DNA of 6,179 nt, from the NCBI GenBank assembly GCA_031259935.1, contig JAIRKV010000015.1, positions 1 through 6,179 on the forward strand, written 5' to 3'. The notes below the pieces were generated by a model, which saw nothing but the letters and a program-made list of their open reading frames with translations, was not told the DNA's origin and ran no database searches. The translations under genes were made by a program, and so were the position numbers. Of the stretch, positions 1-5,040 are shown one piece after another. This DNA is from Prevotellaceae bacterium (GTDB lineage: Bacteria > Bacteroidota > Bacteroidia > Bacteroidales > UBA932). Position 1 is the first letter of the stretch, and every line of letters begins with the position of its first letter.

Positions 1-1073
1 CCAAGTTTGAACATGGGTAAATACATGGAAATAAGTATTATGGCTACAAGAGCGCCTACAAAAACTATCAGTATGGGTTCCAGCATGTCGCCTGATTTTT
101 TTAATGAATATTCAAGGTTTTTTGTTAATTCTTCGGCTTGCATGTTCAGCATGTGCGGAAGACGGTTTGTTTCTTCGCCTACGCGCAGCAGTGTGGTCAG
201 TTTTTTGTCGTAAAGATTATCGTATTTTTCGAGATTTGCAGTAAACATTTCACCGTGCTGCAATGCATCGACAATTGATTTGAACGAACATTGATATGGA
301 TAAAATGTAATTATATCAGCAAGCATTTGTATGCTGTACAGCAAAGGTACGCCCGAAGAAATAAGCAGATACAGCAATTTACAGAAATGTGCCTGAGTGT
401 TTCTTTTCATTATTGATCCAAGTATCGGTATTTTTAGCAAAACCGTTGCCTTCATGCTGCGAATTTTTTTTGTATCTTTATAAATATAAAGCGGAATTGT
501 TATGCCTGCCGTTATTAAAATGAGAATGGCAATATAATCGGGAAATGATTTTGATACTGATATTATCCATTTGGTAAGCGCCGGTAATTCGCCGCCCAGA
601 CGAAGATAAACCTGCTCGAACATCGGAACTATAAACGACATCATGAAAATCACAACTGTTATGGCTGTTGCAAGAATAATCAAAGGATATCTGATTGCCG
701 ACAATATTAATCGTCGCTGATGTGTCTTTTTATGATAATAATCGGTTAAAAAACTGAATGCATCGTTCAAGCGACCTGTCTGTTCGCCTATTCTTATCAC
801 GCCGCTGTCGAGTTTTGAAAATTTTCCGCAATGTTCTACTGCCTGCCACAGCGAATATCCGCTGATTACGCGATTATACAGTTCCTGCAAAATAATTTTT
901 GTTTTACGGTCGTTTTCGCTTGATATGAGTAATTCAAACGAGCGCGAAAAGTCCAAACCCGAAGACAGCAGAGAATTTAATTCGGAAAATAGAATTTCTT
1001 TTTTCGTATCCTTTACGGGATGTTTCGACAGTTTACTTAAAATATCGGATATATTTTTGTGTTGATTACTCAT
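1..1073 (-). CDS. gspF: Type II secretion / type IV pilus inner-membrane platform protein, GspF/PilC family (3' end cut by window edge)
   Basis: Polytopic inner-membrane protein that, in this family, forms the platform linking the cytoplasmic assembly ATPase to the growing pseudopilus. The frame is open for 357 codons from ATG at 1073 to the window edge. Two tandem T2SSF domains are visible. The first spans about residues 26-155, with GEQTGRL at 96-102 and a membrane helix beginning RYPLIIL at 128. The second spans about 225-357, with LISSGVPLL at 237-245, the paired motif VGEETNRLP at 298-306, and a last helix from LEP (331-333) to LPMFKL (352-357). The family usually ends a few residues after such an LPxF motif, so very little is missing. 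An upstream ATG at 1084 meets a stop after four codons, which supports the start at 1073. It is the last visible gene of the operon and is separated from the pseudopilin gene by 72 nt. The N-terminal GspF extension is short. The family call is firm; whether the machine secretes proteins or builds pili cannot be told. Confidence 0.95.
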   Translation of the reverse strand, partial: MSNQHKNISDILSKLSKHPVKDTKKEILFSELNSLLSSGLDFSRSFELLISSENDRKTKIILQELYNRVISGYSLWQAVEHCGKFSKLDSGVIRIGEQTGRLNDAFSFLTDYYHKKTHQRRLILSAIRYPLIILATAITVVIFMMSFIVPMFEQVYLRLGGELPALTKWIISVSKSFPDYIAILILITAGITIPLYIYKDTKKIRSMKATVLLKIPILGSIMKRNTQAHFCKLLYLLISSGVPLLYSIQMLADIITFYPYQCSFKSIVDALQHGEMFTANLEKYDNLYDKKLTTLLRVGEETNRLPHMLNMQAEELTKNLEYSLKKSGDMLEPILIVFVGALVAIILISMYLPMFKL

Positions 1074-1119
1074 TTTAATGTCATTTTTTGTGTTTTTCCA
1101 ATCGAAATAAAATTTTTCA

Positions 1120-1127
1120 CAAAGTTA
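1120..1127 (-). promoter_or_regulatory. Possible internal promoter (-7 element) ahead of gspF
   Basis: TAACTTTG on the minus strand matches the Bacteroidota -7 consensus TAnnTTTG exactly. It lies about 46 nt before the gspF start codon, in the only real spacer of the operon. No good TTG/TTTG -33 element is found at 19-20 bp upstream, so this is a weak call. An exact four-base-plus-TA match can arise by chance in AT-rich DNA. Confidence 0.3.
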
Positions 1128-1138
1128 ATTAAATTAAC
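1124..1138. repeat. Perfect 7-bp inverted repeat in the spacer before gspF
   Basis: GTTAATT and AATTAAC flank a single central base, giving a 15-bp near-perfect palindrome. It overlaps the TAACTTTG -7 candidate, the geometry expected of a repressor operator. The short loop makes an RNA hairpin impossible without opening base pairs, so a terminator is unlikely. AT-rich composition makes chance palindromes common, and no regulator is known. Confidence 0.3.
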
Positions 1139-1145
1139 AGTTACT

Positions 1146-1661
1146 TTATTTATAAACATAATCTTTTTCTTTTTCTTCCATTGTCAGGTCAAATATTTTT
1201 TCGTCCGAAACAGGTACTGTAAATTTCCAGCATGCAGTTGCCGTATCTCTGTATGCGATATTAATTATCACCGTATCAGAAATATAAGGTAAATCGTTTT
1301 GTATTAATCTCAGTTCTGATATGTTTTTTAAAACAGTATCGTTTATGCCTGCGAAATTTATTATTAAAAAAGAATTTTCTTTATACATTGATGAGCGATA
1401 ATTGCCGTCGGCATAAAAAGTCAAATTACCATTGTCGTCTGCAACAATGCTGTCTGAATTGTTTATTATGTTTTCCAAATGGTAAAAAGCATCGTAAATA
1501 TCCATGTTTTCAACAATTTGAATTTGCCTGTTTAATGTTATGCGGCGAACAAGTCTGAATCCTTCCATTATACTTAACATTATAATTCCCGCAATTATCA
1601 TTACAACCAGCAATTCCGTAAGAGTAAACGCTTTAATATGTGAATTCTTGCTATTATTCAT
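1146..1661 (-). CDS. Minor pseudopilin with type IV prepilin-like N-terminal methylation motif (GspH/I/J-like)
   Basis: 171 residues with a textbook prepilin N-terminus. An 11-residue polar, basic leader ends in IKA and is followed by FTLTELLVVM at 12-21 and a hydrophobic helix to about residue 32. Prepilin peptidase would be expected to cut between Ala11 and Phe12, leaving Phe1 and Glu5 (residue 16) in the mature protein. Ala instead of Gly at -1 is unusual but tolerated in the class. After the helix comes a charged stretch (LVRRITLNRQIQ) and a C-terminal part rich in short beta strands, as in minor pseudopilins. The start codon overlaps the stop of the preceding gene by 8 nt (ATGAATAA), suggesting translational coupling. 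Size fits GspH, GspI or GspJ; the position just after two other pseudopilin-like genes and before gspF favours a GspJ-like tip subunit, but this is inference. Confidence 0.85.
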   Translation of the reverse strand: MNNSKNSHIKAFTLTELLVVMIIAGIIMLSIMEGFRLVRRITLNRQIQIVENMDIYDAFYHLENIINNSDSIVADDNGNLTFYADGNYRSSMYKENSFLIINFAGINDTVLKNISELRLIQNDLPYISDTVIINIAYRDTATACWKFTVPVSDEKIFDLTMEEKEKDYVYK

Positions 1662-2010
1662 TTTCTGTTTTTACAATATGCCGTAAAACAATATGTTTTT
1701 TTATTTTATCGATTTTGGCATTAACGACAATTATTTGCAAATCGGGATAATTTTTGTACTGAGATATTTCGGCTGATAATTTTCCTCCCGCGAAATATTT
1801 TGTATAATTTCCGTTTTGATGTTTTCCATCCGACAGTTCGGCAAAAAATACCGACATTTGATAATTGGCATCCACAAGCAGACAGGCATCATTATCGGAG
1901 GTTGTAATTCTTACGACAGTGTCCAAACTTATAAGAAAAACAACCATAAAAATTAAAGCTGCGATGATTGCCTGAATAAGAGTTTCTGCACGGAATATCA
2001 TTTTACCCAT
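1654..2010 (-). CDS. Short pseudopilin-like protein with atypical RA|ETL N-terminus
   Basis: A small single-helix membrane protein. Its N-terminus reads MGKMIFRA followed by ETLIQAIIAAL and a hydrophobic run to about residue 27, then a small beta-rich domain. The FRA-ETL stretch lines up with IKA-FTL of the next gene and FKA-DTL of the preceding one, so cleavage after Ala8 by prepilin peptidase is plausible. The mature protein would have Glu1 and Gln5 instead of Phe1 and Glu5, so it would lack the Glu5 used for neighbour docking in standard pilins. Three starts are possible: 2046 (130 aa, long overlap with the preceding gene), 2010 (118 aa, chosen) and 2001 (115 aa, ATGA overlap like other junctions here). 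A start at 2046 would give an unusually long 20-residue leader. The role as a minor pseudopilin (GspI/H position) is inferred from the N-terminus and neighbours. Confidence 0.7.
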   Translation of the reverse strand: MGKMIFRAETLIQAIIAALIFMVVFLISLDTVVRITTSDNDACLLVDANYQMSVFFAELSDGKHQNGNYTKYFAGGKLSAEISQYKNYPDLQIIVVNAKIDKIKKHIVLRHIVKTENE

Positions 2011-3209
2011 TTTATTATTTTTCGTTTTTGCGAATTTTTGAACCAAAGCGGATATGCTATTTCATTGTTTTCTAGTATTGTTGAGTCGTATATCATATCA
2101 TTATAATATCCTTGCGGAGAATAAAAAACCGCACGAGCCACGTATGCGCATCCCGATACAATTCCCTGTATCTGCGCTGCTCCGCGTATATACAGCAATC
2201 CTCGCACTTTTGCCAAACGCGACTGAATGTAATTTGCCCTGCGCGTATCAATTTTATCATCATTGTCAACTATTATGTATCCGTTTACTTGCGAATTGTC
2301 GCCAATTTTTACATATTTTCGGGAAAAAATTCCTGACGGATAATTCATTTTTACATTCTCTTCAATAATAACCGTGTCGCGCGAAAATATTTGTAAAGAA
2401 CCTTCAAAATTTTTGCTAATATTTATTTTATTTGCAACCATAATAATATCGTTTAATTTGCTGTCGGAAGAAACTGTTATTTCATCGCCTGCAAGAATAA
2501 TCTTTCCTTTAAGCGAATAAAATGTCGCTTCGCTGTTTTGTGCCGACAAATATTTAATTTGACTGTTGTAAAAATCCGCATGAATACTGCTGTCGTTAAT
2601 AACTGTTTCTTCGACATTTTGAAAAGAAAAAAGATTTTCCACGTATTTTTTAAGATTATTGTTTGCATTGGGAAGTTCTTTGCTGACAGTTACTTTTGAG
2701 TTTTCTACTTTTTTGCCGTTAAAGAATACTGATTTTATCTGACCGTAAATAATGCCTTTTGCCGGTAGCGAAACATATCCGTCCAAATTAGTATTGCCGA
2801 CAAGAGTCAATGTCGATTTGTTTTCCTGATAGTAAAAGTTTATGTTGTTGCTGTAAACGCTGTCAAGTCCGACAATACAGGTTTGATGCGCTTTTCTGTT
2901 TTGCGAACTTACCGAAACAATTTCATACATTCCCCACTGTTCGCGTTCGACAAGCATTTGAGACGATTCTATGGAATCGTATAACCGAACAAGGACAGTA
3001 TCCTGATTTTCTTCGATAATTGAAGGATAGTTACTGTACAGCGTAAATGCTGATTTTATATCGGCTTGCTGCTGGCGCATAAAATTTTGTTTTGAAAAAT
3101 GTAAGAAATCAATTTCCCACAACAATAAGATACCCATTACCATGAGTAACATAACTACTGAAATAACAATAGCCAAAGGTAAAGTGTCTGCTTTAAACTG
3201 ATATTTCAT
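1998..3209 (-). CDS. Pseudopilin-like membrane protein with probable beta-solenoid body, in the GspK position
   Basis: 403 residues. The N-terminus MKYQFKA-DTLPLAIVISVVMLLMVMGILLLW (residues 1-31, shown split) is a short basic leader plus one membrane helix. The FKA-DTL stretch matches the leader junction of the two following genes. If cut after Ala7, the mature protein has Asp1 and Leu5 and so lacks Glu5; absence of Glu5 is also known for GspK, the large tip pseudopilin. The body differs from the mainly helical GspK domain. From about 225 to 360 there are regular short hydrophobic strands separated by Asn/Asp/Gly turns (for example IILAGDEITV, IIMVANKINI, VIIEENVKM, VKIGDNSQVNGYIIV), suggesting a beta-solenoid of the polymer-forming/bactofilin kind. 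A smaller similar patch is at about 132-160. It overlaps the preceding gene by 4 nt (ATGA). I do not recognise a named family; function as a pseudopilus tip or scaffold is inference. Confidence 0.75.
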   Translation of the reverse strand: MKYQFKADTLPLAIVISVVMLLMVMGILLLWEIDFLHFSKQNFMRQQQADIKSAFTLYSNYPSIIEENQDTVLVRLYDSIESSQMLVEREQWGMYEIVSVSSQNRKAHQTCIVGLDSVYSNNINFYYQENKSTLTLVGNTNLDGYVSLPAKGIIYGQIKSVFFNGKKVENSKVTVSKELPNANNNLKKYVENLFSFQNVEETVINDSSIHADFYNSQIKYLSAQNSEATFYSLKGKIILAGDEITVSSDSKLNDIIMVANKINISKNFEGSLQIFSRDTVIIEENVKMNYPSGIFSRKYVKIGDNSQVNGYIIVDNDDKIDTRRANYIQSRLAKVRGLLYIRGAAQIQGIVSGCAYVARAVFYSPQGYYNDMIYDSTILENNEIAYPLWFKNSQKRKIIKWVK

Positions 3210-3694
3210 TTCATCACATTCTGCTTTTCGATATAAACGCTGTATTTGTTGTTTTCTTTTTCAAAAAACAGTGAATCGGCTGTTACTTTTATTAACTTTA
3301 AGCCATCGATGTTTTCGTTATGCTTTATTATATGCTGCATTCCGTTTATTTTTACCAGATATGATGTCATGCCGTTATTTTTTTCTTTCACATAACCTAC
3401 ATACTGCAACAAAATATTATCAACTTGCCGTACTGTTTCTTTTTTCTGTTGCGATAATGTTGATTTGGCGGAAAATTGTTTTTGCTGCCTTTTTTTTACA
3501 TGTTTTTTCAGAAAAGGATCCGTATAATTCAAAAGCAAAGTATCATTTTGTTTGTCCGACATGTTTTGAGGAATTTGTTGAGTTTTGATTATGCCGGCAT
3601 TATCGTCTGTAGAAAAAAATATTTTTTTTACAATAAATCCCCATATTATTATAACTGAAATTATTAACGAATATGTTGTATATTTTGACTTCAT
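3206..3694 (-). CDS. GspC/PilP-like inner-membrane protein
   Basis: 162 residues with a single N-terminal membrane helix at about 8-28, a polar Lys/Gln-rich linker, and a small C-terminal beta domain at about 95-157. A TDPF motif sits at 58-61, reminiscent of the short DPF-type stretch before the homology region of GspC and PilP. The C-terminal domain follows the HR/PilP pattern: an aliphatic strand with YVGYV, then VKINGMQHIIKHNENIDGL, then LIKVTADSLFF, where a glycine-containing turn precedes the 'I-x-x-V/I-x-x-D-x-V/L' strand. In known systems this domain contacts the secretin and links it to the inner-membrane platform. It overlaps the next gene by 4 nt (ATGA) and follows the lipoprotein gene by 9 nt. 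Two A8 tracts occur in its coding strand. No PDZ domain or second coiled coil is present, so it is the short form. Family call rests on pattern and gene order, not on a database match. Confidence 0.65.
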   Translation of the reverse strand: MKSKYTTYSLIISVIIIWGFIVKKIFFSTDDNAGIIKTQQIPQNMSDKQNDTLLLNYTDPFLKKHVKKRQQKQFSAKSTLSQQKKETVRQVDNILLQYVGYVKEKNNGMTSYLVKINGMQHIIKHNENIDGLKLIKVTADSLFFEKENNKYSVYIEKQNVMK

Positions 3695-3703
3695 TATGTA
3701 AAA

Positions 3704-4090
3704 TTAATCAATAATTATTAAATCATAAATCTGTTTTTTCGATGAATAACTGAAATTTTGTGCCTGTACGTACCATTGATAATTACCTTCGGAAAGGTTT
3801 ACCGAATGATTGTACGTTGACACAATCGCAGAATCCTGCACGGCAACGGCAGTATCAACAACAACTTGCAAAGTTCTGTCGAATGAAGGACTGACAATTA
3901 CAAGCTGATATTTCAAAGCGCCATCCAGCGCTTTCCATGTAAAATGAATATTTCCGCTTTTTAAGGTTGCACCGTTATACGGCGCTATAATTTCAACCGT
4001 ATATCTTTCTATTTTTTTATCAAAAATATCATCGCACGATATAAAAATTGCAGTGATGACAAATAGTAATGAGAATAATAATTTTTTCAT
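3704..4090 (-). CDS. Small lipoprotein with Ig/fibronectin III-like domain
   Basis: 128 residues. A lipoprotein signal peptide (MKKLLFSLLFVITAIFIS) ends at Cys19, the predicted lipidated residue. The acidic residues Asp20 and Asp21 directly follow, which resembles the surface-export signals reported for some Bacteroidota lipoproteins but is not proof. The mature part of about 110 residues has the pattern of a single beta-sandwich repeat often seen in this phylum: IIAPYNGATL at 34-43, FTWKALDGALKYQLVIV at 50-66, and a final NYQWYVQAQNF strand at 103-113. Such domains usually mediate protein or carbohydrate contacts. The gene starts within the stop of the GspM-like gene (ATGA overlap) and is followed after 9 nt by the GspC-like gene, so it is probably a dedicated component or partner of the secretion machine, perhaps at the outer membrane like a pilotin. 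That role is inference. Confidence 0.7.
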   Translation of the reverse strand: MKKLLFSLLFVITAIFISCDDIFDKKIERYTVEIIAPYNGATLKSGNIHFTWKALDGALKYQLVIVSPSFDRTLQVVVDTAVAVQDSAIVSTYNHSVNLSEGNYQWYVQAQNFSYSSKKQIYDLIIID

Positions 4091-4599
4091 TGTTCCAGTA
4101 TTTGTTGAATTATAATATTTGCTTTAAGCCTGATGTTAGCTGTTTGCCTGTTTTTTTCCGACTGAAAATGAACAGAAATTATACTGCACGGAATAGCCAT
4201 TTTTTCAATGTTGTTTATTGCCTTAACGATAGAAATATAGTCGGAATAAACGGTTATTTGTGCTATGTGTAAGAAAAGTCCGTTACCCAAATCAATCTTT
4301 GATGGAATGAATTTATCGATAATTATATCATTGTCATTAGCGTGATTATTATCCTTAATATAGTTCATAATCAACCCATTGCTGATATAATCCTGCGATA
4401 TTATTGAAAGTTCTGGCGTTCTGTCTGTAACATTCACCATTGATGCTTCCAGATTTTCAATCTCGTTTAAAACCTTATGATATTCAGTGTAAGTATTTAA
4501 TGTTTTACTCAATGTGAATAAATATACCATTATCGGCAATATTATCAACAAAGCAGCAATATAAACAATTCCTTTATATTTTGACAGATTTTCACTCAT
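4087..4599 (-). CDS. GspM/PilO-like inner-membrane assembly protein, first gene of the operon
   Basis: 170 residues: a short cytoplasmic N-terminus, one membrane helix at about 10-30, a predicted coiled coil at about 32-56 (NTYTEYHKVLNEIENLEAS), and a C-terminal alpha/beta domain. The last part, with LFLHIAQITVYSDYISIVKAINNIEKMAIPCSII at 108-141 (here a pattern description: strand, helix, strand), followed by RQTANIRLKANIII, fits the ferredoxin-like fold of PilO/GspM. These proteins sit in the inner-membrane platform with GspL/PilN and GspF/PilC. It starts about 40 nt after a Bacteroidota-type promoter and its stop overlaps the lipoprotein start. No GspL/PilN gene is found immediately upstream, which is odd since the pair is usually adjacent. 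The start at 4599 is the first ATG in frame; no Shine-Dalgarno is visible. Confidence 0.65.
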   Translation of the reverse strand: MSENLSKYKGIVYIAALLIILPIMVYLFTLSKTLNTYTEYHKVLNEIENLEASMVNVTDRTPELSIISQDYISNGLIMNYIKDNNHANDNDIIIDKFIPSKIDLGNGLFLHIAQITVYSDYISIVKAINNIEKMAIPCSIISVHFQSEKNRQTANIRLKANIIIQQILEQ

Positions 4600-4643
4600 T
4601 TATTAACATTAAATATGACATGCAAACGTATTTTTCATCAGGA

Positions 4644-4674
4644 CAAAGATAACATTAAATTTTCTAATTACACA
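4644..4674 (-). promoter_or_regulatory. Probable Bacteroidota-type promoter of the secretion operon
   Basis: On the minus strand, TATCTTTG at 4651-4644 matches the -7 consensus TAnnTTTG exactly. Nineteen bases upstream lies TGTG (4674-4671), one mismatch from the -33 consensus TTTG. Transcription would start near 4637-4640, leaving a leader of about 40 nt before the GspM-like start codon. Spacing and position both fit the primary sigma factor promoters known in Bacteroides and Flavobacterium. Confidence 0.6.
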
Positions 4675-4702
4675 TAAACAGATAAAAATTGTTTTTTCGT
4701 TA

Positions 4703-4918
4703 CTGCAAGTTTGTCTGTCTGAAATAATACGGAATATCGGTATTTCGAAAAATTTTTGGGTTTCGCCACAGGCAATCTGTTTTCAATACATGTAAAACCG
4801 CATTAAAAATACAAGCACAGCGAATGTTTTCTTTTACGTTTTTTTGAGATTATAAAAAATTTTCAATAACTTTGTACTGTTTTTCAGTCAGGTTGGTTGG
4901 ATAATTTGTTTTGTTCAT
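4703..4918 (-). pseudogene. Decayed N-terminal fragment of an IS5-family transposase
   Basis: Reading leftward from ATG at 4918, the first 22 codons give MNKTNYPTNLTEKQYKVIE followed by NFL and a stop at 4852-4850. The T-E-K-Q-x-x-x-I-E pattern is typical of the start of IS5-type transposases with the DUF4096 helix-turn-helix domain. Homology continues in a second frame (KKRKRKHSL, about 4845-4818) and then a third (FNAVLHVLKTDCLWR, followed by YYFRQ, about 4810-4715), the equivalent of the family's NAILYVLKTGCQWR...YYYFRKW. So at least two frame changes and one in-frame stop have accumulated. The DDE catalytic domain is entirely missing, and the frame runs to a stop at 4702-4700. The relic is inactive. 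It sits between the secretion operon promoter and the nucleotidase gene and is a sign of an old insertion. Identification rests on remembered family patterns, yet three segments fall in the right order. Confidence 0.8.
4844..4874 (+). promoter_or_regulatory. Possible promoter for the nucleotidase gene, inside the IS relic
   Basis: TTG at 4844-4846 (within TTTTTG), a 20-bp spacer and TAACTTTG at 4867-4874 fit the Bacteroidota -33/-7 consensus well. The start would be near 4880, leaving a leader of about 160 nt before 5041. The -7 sequence is the complement of transposase codons (Tyr-Lys-Val-Ile), so the match may be accidental. It is the best plus-strand candidate in the intergenic region. Confidence 0.35.
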
Positions 4919-5040
4919 CGTTTTATAATTTATGTGATTAATAATTAGAATTTGCAAAATAAATTCCAACTAATAACCTGATTGATAATTGTTTCTCTAT
5001 GAATTTATTAAATGTAAACAGTTTCTGAATTTTCAAAAAC

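Larger units (their letters stand above)
4600..5040. other. Divergent intergenic region with promoters and an IS relic
   Basis: There is no intact gene in these 441 bases between the leftward secretion operon and the rightward nucleotidase gene. From left to right it holds the operon promoter (4644-4674), a decayed IS5-type transposase fragment (about 4703-4918) and an AT-rich stretch (4919-5040) directly before the nucleotidase start. That last stretch has a weak inverted repeat, GAATTT/AAATTC at 4948-4966, and no clear TAnnTTTG match. I see no tRNA, CRISPR repeat, riboswitch-like structure or strong terminator here. The terminal inverted repeats and target duplication of the old insertion sequence could not be identified. 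Confidence 0.7.

Noticed and set aside
1059..1292. Plus-strand open frame of 77 codons
   Set aside because: It is antisense to the minor pseudopilin gene and the spacer before gspF; the Phe/Ile-rich product has no recognisable features.
2054..2368. Plus-strand open frames within the 403-residue gene
   Set aside because: Antisense shadows of a clear gene with a membrane helix and operon overlaps; no motif, no start signal.
3613..3628. 16-bp palindrome of A7-TA-T7
   Set aside because: Explained by Lys-Lys-Ile-Phe-Phe codons inside the GspC-like gene; simple low-complexity sequence.
4948..4966. Inverted repeat GAATTT/AAATTC as a terminator or IS end
   Set aside because: Six AT-rich base pairs with a 7-nt loop and no T run give little stability, and no partner end is found on the other side of the transposase relic.
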